Assembly (NCBI GenBank): GCA_030549775.1
Contig: CM060174.1
Coordinates: forward strand, 14,998,128-15,062,127
Length of the DNA: 64,000 nt
Direction: 5' to 3'
Origin: Tamarix chinensis
Taxonomy: Eukaryota; Streptophyta; Magnoliopsida; Caryophyllales; Tamaricaceae
Shown: piece by piece, positions 46,675-59,200 of the stretch
Layout: every line of letters starts with the position of its first letter
How positions within the stretch are numbered: the stretch's first letter is position 1
Translations under genes and position numbers: made by a program
Notes under the pieces: model-generated
The model's database searches: none
Told to the model about the DNA's origin: nothing
What the model saw: the letters and a program-made list of their open reading frames with translations, nothing else

Positions 46675-48074
46675 TAGAGGTGTCAAAAGTTGATCCGATC
46701 AGTCTGATTCAATTTGTACAAAATTTGATCTGACATAATCTGATAAATTTATCAACCAGACCCCATGTTGATTCAAATATAAGTGATCTGATCCGACTCC
46801 AACCTGTAACCCACCATTGACTCAATCCGTTATCTTCCCAATCTAACTCGATAAAACTGAATTCTATATTAAATAGTTATGATAATAAAACGATAAACAT
46901 GTCTTATTATTTATTTAAAGCTCTTAAAACATATTATTATTATTTAAATTGTACTTATTTTTCTTACTTATATTGTGAACTTACTCATTCACTAACGATA
47001 TTTTAATTTTATCAATTTTTTTTGCGTAAAAACACAATATTAAAAATTCATAATAATAAAAAATAACAACCAATAACACATTATTAATCACATACTTGCA
47101 TGAAGTTAAACTTAATTCTTACCTATGAGGTTAATGAGTTAGATTTATTTTAGTGGTTAATATCTGATTTGACCTCAATCCAAAATAATTCGATCTAATA
47201 TTAGGTTGACTTGAACCTAATCCGACCCATCAAAACTTACAAAGATTTGATTCGTCAAGTTAACCCAAATCTGACCTGTCAAATTAACTCAAACACGAAA
47301 TTATCTGAATACGAGCTTGTTTGACCTAAATCTGACCTGATAGGAATGTAAACATATCGGGTTTAAGGCTGGTACGTCCATACTCATACCTAATAAGAAA
47401 ATCTGTACCCAAATTTGTACTTGTATCCCAAACGGTTATCCATTGACACATATATATCCATATCCCCAATCAGATAATTCTTTTACCCATTAACAAATAT
47501 TATTCAGTAGATAAATCAATTATTTGATAGATAAACCCATTTAGAGTTAAACCAAATGAAAATTTTAACCTTAATTTATAGTATATTTATTTTAAAATTA
47601 AAGATAAAAAGATTATTATATATTTGGTAAACGAATATAGATATAGATATAAGTATGGATACGAGTACAGATATGGATACCACATACCCATATCTGTATC
47701 CAAACCCGATGGGTATTCTTTTTTCTATTATTCATATCTATTTATCTATATTCAACGGATAAAACCTATTAAGTTTTGGATAAAATTCACTAGTTTACAT
47801 TCTTAGACCTGACCCGACAAACTAACTCGAAATAATATAAACCCGACCTGACTTGAAACTAAACTATATCAACTCAAACCCAATTCAACCCGACAAATTA
47901 ATTCGATATAATTTGAATTTATAACAATTTGAACCTTGACCTGACCCAACTAAAAATATAAGATAATCTAAAATAATATGAATCCAAAATAATCTAATTC
48001 GACTTCTAAAAAATTAATTTAATTTAATAATAATCCAATCCAAGCCCGACCGCCCGACTCGATTAACACCGATA
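46675..48074. mobile_element. hAT-like non-autonomous element, 1.4 kb, with a second hAT MITE inside
   Basis: The left end TAGAGGTGTCAAAAGT and the right end (inward TATCGGTGTTAATCGA) are weak inverted repeats. The flanking 8-mers GTTGTAAT (46667-46674) and GTTGCAAC (48075-48082) match at six of eight positions. The body is made of many near-copies of GACCTGACCC / AACTCGA / TAATCTGA words. No transposase frame. The decay of ends and target duplication suggests an old insertion. Confidence 0.6.
47341..47805. mobile_element. Nested hAT MITE, 465 bp
   Basis: The ends TAGGAATGTAAAC and (inward) TAAGAATGTAAAC match at 12 of 13 bases. GACCTGA stands directly on both sides (47334-47340 and 47806-47812), a 7-bp match consistent with a hAT 8-bp duplication. 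Inside are ATATGGATAC/GTATCCATAT words in inverted arrangement. The 60-codon RYKYGYEYRYGY frame at 47624 is a translation of these. Confidence 0.75.
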
Positions 48075-48299
48075 GTTGCAACGTATATTGATTAACAGAA
48101 AAAATAGAGCAGCGTATTGTATGGTGGTTTTCTCGGAGGTAGTCGATTCGACAATAGTATTGCATAGAAATAAAAAGGGAAAACGAAAACTTAATGAAAT
48201 AGAGAAATCATACTTTTTAAAAATTATGAAACATATTTGTGTACGTGTTAAAAAAAATTGATACTCACAATGATAAATTTTTTAAATTATAAAATACGT

Positions 48300-48494
48300 C
48301 TGCGTTCCACAGTCAGAACATGCATCCTTAAAGTTGACACACGGAATTCCGACGAACGTTTCTTATCCAATCCTGCATAGGTCCATCCCGCCTCTCAACT
48401 AGCGCCTTTAGCTTACTGGCTGCTCGCTGTCAAGGACTTTGGCCGAGGTGCTGAACCACCCATTTCTGTACTCTCTTCTTATCGACGGTTACCG
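48300..48494 (+). promoter_or_regulatory. Likely promoter and non-coding first exon of the PXN-type gene
   Basis: A mixed-composition stretch ends at GACGGTTACCG followed by GTAAGT (48495), a strong splice donor. The matching acceptor would be TATCAG ending at 50231, 51 bases before the ATG. A 5' UTR intron of 1737 bases (48495-50231) is therefore likely. The transcription start is not identifiable by eye. Confidence 0.5.
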
Positions 48495-49429
48495 GTAAGT
48501 TTAGTATCGTCTCTTCCCTCATTCTCCATCTTTCCTTCTGTGTCACCCGCTTATTAATTGGAACGGATGCTTATACGAAGTTCCCTGCTTGAGAGCCAGT
48601 GTGTATTTATTTGATGATAGAGTTCATAATTCGGAATGTAATATGTCAATTCTGTTGTTTATGGGCTGAATTGCTGCCAAGATGGGTTATTCATTGGGGT
48701 TTGGATCCTCGTCTTCCACCCCTCATTTGAAGTAGCCAAAATGATCTTCTAAATGCAAACACGGCTGGTCTTGAATCATTTTGAATAATGAGTTCATAGA
48801 TAGTGACCTAGATTATGTATAGTTAAGCGCATTAGACATTATAATAAACGCGCTTTAGATACAAACTCGATATTTGGATTGTGAAACTGCTATAAGCCTG
48901 TATAAAAATCTTCTGTAATCAATATGTTGATGATAACAAATAGTATATTGATCACTGATCAGTACATACCAAACAATATAATTTGCCACTCCAAAACTTC
49001 ATTGGGGTTAGACTCCTTACTAGTGCAATGAGAACATTACCCATGATAGGATGCCATGGCGTGGAAGGATAGTGTGGCTTACTTTAAGTAGGTAGTCTAG
49101 TATTTTATATGTTGTGTCTCTCCCTGTTTTGCCTTGCATAGAATTTGATGTGCTGGCCTGTGTTGCAGATAATAATTCGTTTGTTAGTGGGCTCTTGTCA
49201 TGTGCGTTTTGTCATTGGTTGCTTTTGGTATTGCTATTATTTATGTATTTGCTTGTTTTTTTACTATTATTACGACTTATATTATTATTAGTATCATTAT
49301 TATTTTTTACCTTACCAAAAATTGTTATGAATATTGCCACTTTATTTACTTTTATGCTTCACATTTTTTGGCTTCCTAATATATCTTTTCAAATTAGTTT
49401 TCTTAGGGCTATTGGATGCTGTTTATTAG

Positions 49430-50036
49430 CCTGCAAGTAAAGCTTTAAAAGCAATTCAGATCTTTTTTTGCTCAAGCTCATTTATTAAAGGAACCGAGCT
49501 TGAGCCTATATTTTGGGCTTGTTAAGATGACTAGCCCAACTTCATTGGCTATCATTGAGCTAAAGCAGAGCTCATATTATTGACTTAATCAAGAATATTG
49601 CGGTTTTGACAAGGTTCAAATGTGTTTAACCTTACATCCCTAGATAAAATGAGCCTAGTTCAAACAAACTAACTTGCATCATTTAAATATGAATTCGATT
49701 ATGACTCAACAAGACTTATGAGGAAGTGAGAGAGTTATTAGTATGAGAAAAGTTAAAGGAAATTGCAGAATTAATGAGAACTATTCATGATTTGCATCAT
49801 GATACTCTTTCATAGTAGTTATTAACAAGCAGACACATGAACACTTAAACAACCTAGCCCATGAACAAACAAGTTGAAGCCTTCTCAGCTGAGGCTTAGC
49901 TTGTTTATTAGATGAGCCAAACTTGAGCTTTTATGCTTGGCTTGTTCATTGAACGAGTGGAGTTTGATTGAGCATTATCGACTTGGGTTCGAGCTTGCTC
50001 ATGAAAGGCTTTGTATGTTTGTACTTGTAGCCCTAT
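49430..50036. repeat. Repeat-like segment in the 5' UTR intron
   Basis: Rich in GAGCTTGAGCC, GGCTTGTTCATTGA and GAGCTTGCTCATGA words in both orientations, ending ACTTGTAGCCCTA near 50033, which resembles a hAT-type terminus (TAGGGCTACAAG inward). No matching left end or target duplication was found. Confidence 0.35.
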
Positions 50037-50282
50037 ATATAAGCTAGTAAAGGTGAGATTATGTGCATTTGGACCTCTTTGACCCTATCAATGACGGAAT
50101 TCATGCTAATGTTGTAGTCGCATTAGACTTGATGTTTCACTTTCATTTTTTGTAAGGTAAACAGTCTTATTCATTGATGTGATAATGTAATTTAAAATAA
50201 TTTTAATGGCATAATTATTATTTCGTATCAGGCACTCTACTGGGGTTTGGACAATTGCTAGTAAGATAAAGACAGGAAAGGG

Positions 50283-53200
50283 ATGTCAAGTGCCATTGCG
50301 AACGGCCTTGCAGGTGCAGGAGGGGGTGTGGTTGCACTAATTATAACTTACCCCCTCCTAACGGTATTGCTCTGTCATTGTTAAATAGTTTATTATAATA
50401 TGAAGGAATGTAAAAGCATGTGTTTGCAGGTCAATACCCGACAACAAACTGAAAGGGTTGTCAAGAAAGGACTTCAACAGCATCATGGATCTCATGATTC
50501 TCATCCCCCTACTATTCTCCGTTCTGGAAACACACTTGTTCAACTTCTCCAGGTTAGCTTAAATTTATGGGTATAGTGATTTATCAGCAAAACTGGTCAT
50601 TTCATGTTTTTGTGTAAGAGCATTGGTGAGTTGTAGGATTTGGCGATTATAGCAAAAACCAAGTTGATAGAATTGCTGTGTCCAAGCAATTACTTAATTT
50701 CAACAAAAAGATTTTGTTCATGAAAGGATTAATTTTTATTTTTCTTCAAAGAATGAACCTTTACAAGGTTGTCTTTTCGTTTCTTTGAAGCAATCTCTGT
50801 ATCTTATTGACACTTCTTTAATAATCCATTTTTTGTTTTGTTAGCTTACTGATATCTTTTGCCTGTTCCAAATATCAGGTTATCAAAGGTGAAGGTTGGG
50901 GTGGACTCTATAGTGGTTTGAAGCCTTCTCTTTTTGGAACTATTGCTTCACAGGTATATTTAGTTTACAGTGAAACAAACTGTGGGCAAGATGGTAATTT
51001 TGATACAGTGGTGTGTAATAGTGGATCCAGTTTATGTGGATTACATCCCTTGTATATCTCTGGCACTCTGTCTATCAATAGGTTTGAACTGGAATCACCA
51101 TGGATTGCAGTGCTGATAACTGTTACTTTCTCTGGCAATAAATTTGTGGCATTCTTGTCGGCTTCTTGAGCAACGGATTAATTTCTTCTTCTTGTTGTTA
51201 GGGTGTCTATTACTACTTCTATCAAGTTTTCAAGAACAAGGCTGAGTCAGTTGCAGCTGCACGTAAAGTTAAAGGCCTAGGTGATGGCTATGTTGGCCTG
51301 TTTTCATGGATGATAGTTGCTGCACTTGCTGGGTGAACAATCTGATTTGTAGATTCTCTTTCTTTCCCTTTCTTTTACCTCCTCTCTTTAAACTTATACA
51401 TATTGGTGGAGTTTTGGTTTATTTTTTATTATATGACCTGAGTTGGTTTTCTGTCAATGAAAATCTTTTAGTTTTCCTATATTTCTCCTGATGGAGCAAA
51501 TTGATGAAAGATATAATTTACTGTTTTTGATATGGATTCACATGCAACAAATTGTGATCTTTCATTCTATCCTCGGGTTTCTTTGGGCTTTTGCCTTAAT
51601 CAATGTCACATTTTTATTCTCCAATTCTTGCAGATCTGTAAATGTTCTGCTGACAAATCCAATCTGGGTGCTCGTTACTCGTATGCAGGTGGCTTGCTGT
51701 CATTTTACTTTAGTGCAACTCTATCACAACATCAAATTTAAATGCTTATATATCTAAGACCTTGTTATTCTCAAGGTGCTCTGGTTCTGATACAAATCTT
51801 TATCTTTCTTTTTTTCCTTCTGCCATTCACAGTTTATACTCGTGATTTTGATGTAAATTGACCTGATAATGTCCTATCTGTAAATGGGTCCAGCATTTCA
51901 ATAGAAGAAAAGATTGGAAACATGAGAGGAGAGAAAAGGCCTGACCTAGCTATTTGTGTGCCATATTGTTACATGTAGAAAGGGCTTTTCTTATAGATGT
52001 TATACGCCCTCGCCAGCAGGCTCTGGAGCTTCCTCTGAAGTGACAGCTGCCAAATACAATGTTCATAACATGTAATGATAAAAGAATTTCCATTTGCTAG
52101 AAACAGATTATAAAGGTTGAATAATATGCATAGAAGTTGAAGCTTCTAGCCCATGCAATAAAACTGCGGTTGTGGTGTTGCAGCATCAGAGTGTCATAAA
52201 CAATATTTTATATGTTGTAGCTTGATATTTTATTTTTTAATGTTTTTCAAAATAAATATTAGCAAATATTGGTATCGTATCGGCAAATACCGGCTGATGA
52301 TAACATATTGCCGTTAAATATTTGAAATTCTAAAAGATTTGCATATCATCAATTTTGCGTATCGGTTGACCCAAAATCTGATAAATATTGGCCGATATTA
52401 TATATCGGGACCGATATTTAATTGTATGCTCTAGCCTAAATTACGGTCATGATACCTTGGTATCGACGCATCACAAACGATAAATTATGTATCGCAGTTA
52501 TCTCGACGTGAATTTTTATTTTTATTTCACTATATACTTTAATTATTATTTATTGATCATTTGAATATAAATATTTAATAAATTAGTGTTTTATATTATA
52601 TTAGAAATATTTAAGTGAGTCATTATATGCTAAATTGCCCTAACAGCCTCAAATTTACCTTGGAATAAAAAAAAAACATGTTATTTAGTAGGACAAGTAA
52701 AGGTAACAAATAACAATACTTTACTATTGTTCAATAGTAACTTGGTTTAAGATATATATAGTAAATGAATAAGAAAAAATTATCATGCATGCTTTTTTGA
52801 ATAGATTTAAGAATTCTCCATAAATTGCTAATTTATCGGCAATTTATCCCAATTTATCACCGATATTTTCTGAATTATCAGTGATATCAATTTACCTGCG
52901 ATTAATCAGCCGATATATGTGAAATTTTAAATCATAGCATATCGGTAATTTCACATTACGACTGACCAAAAAACCGCTAGCGGTCGCTACACTATAGCGG
53001 AACCGCTATTTAATTGGACGCCTACAAGTCATTGGTTTGAGTGCACGACTTCTATTCTCAGTGTATGCATTCTGGTAAAGGATGATTTTATATGGCTAAA
53101 AATGTCCCTTTTTTTTTCCCTATCTGGGCTTGTCAAAGTAAATGAATAAAAGAGAGAGATGCTACTAGGGTATAGATATTATGACTCAAAATAGGTTTAG

Positions 53201-56200
53201 GATAGTTATTTGTCTAACATCCAAATAGGCTCTGATAAGGATTCTTATTCTTCTCCCTTTATAAATACATGAATATTTTCACAGTCTAAAGAAAGGATTT
53301 ATTTAATTATTCTACTAGAGAAGTTTGGGATTTATATTTGGGATATATGAGAAATACAGAGGTCCTGTGTTTATTAATACAAATTATACTTTCTCACAAA
53401 TTATTTTGATGTGTTTTTTAACAAAAAACCGATAGTAAGGAAATTAACACGGGAGTCTCGTATTTTCTAAACACAAACCGTGTTTTTTCTTTATTTTTGA
53501 AACACGTTGTTTTGCCCCATAGGGTTTTTTCTTGAATAAAAGAGATATGAAATAACCCTAGCTGTTAAGTTGTGTGACCCACTTTCTTCTTCTTCTCTAT
53601 AGAATTCTCTATTGATTAGAGAATTGTATATTTGTATAATTGATTGATTGATTGATTGATTAGTATAATTATCTTATAATTATACAAGAGCACGAATAAA
53701 GATATCTACTTTTCTCTCAATAGTTTTATTTTGTGATTGAATCTTCAATTGTTCATAATCTTGTTAATTCCGATTTTTGATTTGGATCATTTTCAATCCA
53801 TGCTATTCTGCAACAGTTATTATTGTTGTCATAACTAATTATTTTCATTAATACTATTATTTGTTTTATCATTACTATCAATATTGTAAATATTAATTCA
53901 TTTTATACTATTTTTGTTATTATTATCAAAATTTTATTGACTTGATCTAGTATAAAATATGGTGAGAAGAACAATCTCTTTGCCCTACACCACCCAACAA
54001 AAAGAAAAGGAGAGCAGATACATTCCAACATATACAGCTTCAATCTTTGCTATTGTGCCATTCTTCCTTTTTCCTTGTTTCATGAACATATCATCACGTC
54101 TGCCATGTGCATGTTTGGAAGAAAAATGTGCTTAAATGTAACAATGGGAAAGAGAAATAGATTAGAGTCCTTCATGCAATCCATTAGTGATGAATTTTGG
54201 AACTATTAAATGCTTATTTTGCATTATCAAGAACTTCTTATTTGCGAGTTGGTTCCTGTCTTTCCTTTTCTTCCTGAATTTTTGCTTTCCCATAGCCATC
54301 TTTGCTTGGTCCTTTTGAAATATTCCTGTTGTGAAAATGAGGTACTTGAATAAAAAGAGAGAAACAGAAGTGCTTGCTCCATGCTGCAATATAGCGACAC
54401 ACACAAACATACTTTGGCACATGACATATCTTGCATTGAGTTCAAATTCTGAATTTTCTTTTTCACAGAACTATTTGAGGATAAAGCTCAAATAGCAGCT
54501 ATTCACATGTGTTTATGTACCATGGATAAAACTATTAATTAATGGTGTCATGGCTAAGTTTATATGTGTTTCTAGACCCACACTCAAGCAGAAAGGAAAA
54601 TAATGGAGAGTAAGAGGGAGTTGCTGCTCAAAGAAGCTTCGGAAAGTGGTTTAGTTAATCCCTCTGCCCTGGAAGACAAATTGAGTGAACTTGAATCACA
54701 GAAACCTGATAATTATGGAACATTGCAAGCGGTAATGCATATTTTTTTTTGGTTTAATTTTACTGCCAAAATTAATTCATGAATGATTTGCATCTATTGG
54801 TCTATCTTTGTAGGTTTCAAAATAAAGCAATAAATCTCTGTTGTTGATGCGTGAGGTACATGATTTTTGTCTGAAAATTGTCAGGCTGGGGAGGTTTACA
54901 ATGAAGCTGGAATTGCTGGATTCTGGAAGGGGATTGTTCCTACTCTTATAATGGTTTGTTGTTTCCACCTCCAAAAGGACCATGAATCACGCATGCTTTC
55001 CAACTATTCTTGTTAACTAAAGTTAAATGATCCTTAGGTGTGCAATCCTTCAATTCAATTCATGATCTATGAGACCTCGTTGAGGTATCTTAAGGAAAAA
55101 CGGTCAGCCAACAAGCAACATATCAAAGTAGTTTCTGCATTGGAGGTACTAATCCTTGAAGAAAAGTACTTGTATTTAATTGAAAATGCTATCTGGAAAG
55201 AATTTTGAACCTTGGTTGCCTTGTTTATTTACGTTCCAATCTATGCTAAGAACAACTTATGAACTCAATCTAAGTGTTTTCCTAGCTTTTGGTATTTTCT
55301 ATGTGCCCCATATATATGAATGGGAGTTGTTTTATGAATAGGCCTTTTGGTGATGTTTCAATGTAGAAATCATTTAAATTGTTTTTGTGATAGGTATGTA
55401 GATGGACTTGCAGGGATTGATAATATTTTCTCTTATGTGAGTTTGCATTAGGATGCTTTACTATATTTATAGGTTGGTCAAATTGTCTAAGCATACGCTC
55501 CAGTCCTAGGTTATTATCTACTGATTTTATAGAGAAAGCCGTTATTTGTCACTAATTTTTAACAGCCATAGTACTCTTCATAGTAGATTGATAGAGTATA
55601 AGTGAGCTCTTAAATCCACCTACTGTTGTAATGACGAAACTATTTTTACTCTTTTAGCTCACTCTACCTTGAAGCCTGAAGGTTTAGTGGTGGTTCTCCA
55701 TTCAGAAGCTTTTGGGCCTTGCAAGCCCGTTGCAAGTTCCTAATTTGAGTGTGGTATCATTGTTTCTTAGCCTAGTCTGGAGCTTATAGGATACTACAAG
55801 AGTTTATAGGATTATGATGATGAATTTGGAGCTATCTCATACATTTCTTTGTAATAGAAGGATACAAAAAGACTTCCCTCATGTTTGGTAAAATTAGCTT
55901 ATATCTTATAAGTTGTAGTGCATGTTTGACAAAACTAGCTTGAAAACTTATAAGCTGTAAGCTACTTGGAGTATCTTTTTAAAAATAAGATTATAAGTTA
56001 ATAAAAAACTATTTTTCAGAAAAAAGTTTTTTTTTTTAAAGTTGATTTCAATAAGCTAAAAGCTATTTTATAATCCCTTCGTCTCATTTTGTTTAGCCTT
56101 TTAGATTAAGAACATTATGGTTGACAACTAAAGTTATTTTCCCACATTAGCCATATTTGTTATAGGCAATGAAAAGAGATTAACATTTAAATGCAAACAA

Positions 56201-59200
56201 AGTGTAGTTTTGTAATTGCGTAAAATATTTTTCATTAAATGAATGTTATTTAAGAAAGGCGGACATTTATTTTGGGACATCCATAAAAAGAATAATACCC
56301 AAACAAAATGGGACGGAGGGAGTGAGCTTGTTTTGGCCTTGTCAAACATACTGAAAACCTCAAACTTTAGTCAAGCCAACAACAAATTCAAAAGTAGGGC
56401 CATATATATAAGCTATAGTATTACCATAATTTCAAAGTGCAATATTAATAATACCACTGTGTGAGTCACAGCTGTAATCCTCAATCAACCATTGTATTTC
56501 CATCGCTTGTTGTGCACTTTGCAATCAAATCCCAGAAGCAGGCTACCGATTTTTCTGGACCTTCATTAACCAACATCCCCATATTGGTGCTCAATATTGC
56601 CACACGCTACCAAATTTGGTTTCGTGCAGCACTGATGTCGCCACTCTCTACCGTGTTTGGTCAAATCTCAAAGTCCTCGTTGTCAATCTTACTCTGCCAT
56701 CTCTAGCCCTTCGAGAAGGGGAAACAAATTGATTTTGATTTCTCATTTGATAAAAAAGCCATTTGACTCAATTAAAAAAGTTCAATGTTTTTTGACAAGC
56801 TAAAAAAGTTTACTATTATATTACTTTATTGTGTGTTGCCTTTGTTCTCACCAAGAAATGAAGATTTTCGAGCCTTGCAGCAAAAGGTGAAAAAATTAGC
56901 TGAAGTTCAAGAGCGATTGAGCATGAGGAAAATATGATTATAGAGCTCTCTATTGGTATTAACGACATGACTAAGCAAAAGGAACCTTGTGGTCTTATCA
57001 CTCCTGCAGAAGTTCATCTTCAAATTGTTCCATTTCAGCCTCCTCTCACTTAGAAATCAACTTCCTCATCAAGGTAACTAATCTTCCTGATATTAATGGG
57101 AAAGAAGACCTAGATAAACTATTTTAATGGTTCAATATGGTAGAAAATATTTTTTGTACGAAGGGTCCAAGAATCTGATGGCTGCTACTTGCTTCACTTC
57201 ACCAGTTATGCCAGTCTGTGGTTGAACAATCTCAACCACCAGCGCTGGCTTCAATTACAGGATCCAATGATAGAGCAGGTTGGAGCTAGCTATGTCAAGT
57301 TATGATGGACAAATTTACTTATTTAACTATGAATAAGATCTATATTACCCATTTTGTAATGGGAAATTGTAATGTTAATACTTTTATACACGGTAGTTAG
57401 CAGCTCAATGTGCCTTTAAAGAGAACCCCACCAGGAAGTCATTCAATATATTGGTGGGCTTTGTGAAGCCATCTAATATGCGTTAAAGGGTGAAGTTTCT
57501 CCTTTGTTAACTTTGGTTTCTTTTGCTCAAGATGCAAACCAAAAGACTCGCTTTTGGCAATAGTCGTTCGGAAATGCTTACAGCATAGCACCTAGTCTAC
57601 TCATGTAACTATTTTTAATATTACAAAAGAAAGATGAACTATCTTGGAATTGAGTGTCAACCTTCAGAGACCGCCTGAATTGATTACTCAGATAGTACAT
57701 CGCTGATGGTTCTGTTTGAAACTTTTTCGGAAGATAATTTTTTTTTTTCTGGATAGTTAGAAAGCAATAACTAGACATCATCTTCACCATCATCATCAAG
57801 CGCACAACTGCCCTAATATAGATATTTGTTTTGAGAAGGTAGAATCAACTGAGTTTAACTAATTCAACAAAGATAGGTTTTCCATATTCAATTGACTTGA
57901 TATCTGTAATTATTCTCGACAGGTTTTTCTTTTGGGGGCATTAGCAAAACTGGGAGCTACTGTTGCTACATATCCTTTACTGGTGGTCAAGGTGAGGTTG
58001 GCTTCTGTTTGTCAAAAATGTCATTGTGCTTGCCCCCAATTGTGAACCTTTAAACCGATAGCTCCTCGTTTTGGATAGGATGATGCGTCTTACTTCTCAT
58101 ATTTTCAAAATGTTTATTTAGCATACTCTTTAGATGTAGCATAGTATCTTAGGGGCATACCTTGAGTTTTGCGAACATATCTTACAGTGTGCATCTGCGA
58201 ATTATCATTGTAGTAGTCACAACCTTGTTCAATTCTTTGAGCTTTATTTGCCATATCATGCCAGTTTTCCCTGCTTAATGCATCTTATCGTATTTTCATG
58301 AGAAAATGCTGTGTAATTAAACAAATGAACCAGTTGGGAAAGTGAACTCAAGAGTATTTTACTTTCCTGCCATCCAACCAAAAGCGTGATGACTTGATGT
58401 GACGATTATAAGCAGCTTTGTAAGACAAAGCTCGACCCCAGCACCACCAAGTGAATATATGCCATGTACCCTCTTAGGTGGAATGTTAATTAAAATGCTT
58501 CTAATTCGCATATGATCTTTATTTATTTATTTATTTCCTATTACTTATGTAGCGTTACAAGTGGAAATGGGGTTAATTGTGACAGAGATTTAGTGTTACG
58601 CCATGGTAAATTAAATTGTGATTTTTGTTGCTATTTGCAGTCGAGGCTTCAAGCAAAGCAGGACATTGGTGGTAACACGTCATTAAGATATTCAGGTTTG
58701 TTCTAGAGGAATCTTTAACCATATGCTTCATCTCACTGATCCTCTGCTGCTGTTTTATATATGTGGGAACCTCATCTAGGAATGTAGGCCAAGTCACTGC
58801 CTTGCAATCATGCAATCATTGCATAACTTCAGATAGTAAGGATATAAGATATGGGACTTCTGTTGCCTTAGAATCTTCTTTTAAGAAACTTTCATTAGAT
58901 AGATCTACTAGCATATTTTTTGAACCATTGCTAGCATTCCCAGCATGTTTGGTGAGAGTTCTACATGTCCCCATCTCCTGAGTTCAATCCATACAATTAA
59001 ATTGTGGTGTCGCTATAATGTAGCAGCCACTATTTAGCAGATTCGATTATGGGTTAGCTGCAAAGCAAAGTTATTGATACGCCGCAGTTTTAAAATTTCA
59101 CACATCAAGCACTGATCCAATAATTCAATAAATCAGGAAATATCACCAATTTGTCGGCGATTTATTGAAAATTCCTAAATCTTTCGAAAAAGTATGTATG

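Noticed and set aside
49114..49440. 108-codon hydrophobic frame near the PXN-type gene
   Set aside because: Lies within the likely 5' UTR intron, is Leu/Phe-rich from T-rich sequence, and shows no family features.
56134..56706. Three short frames in PXN intron 8
   Set aside because: They overlap or adjoin a Stowaway MITE and have no domain.
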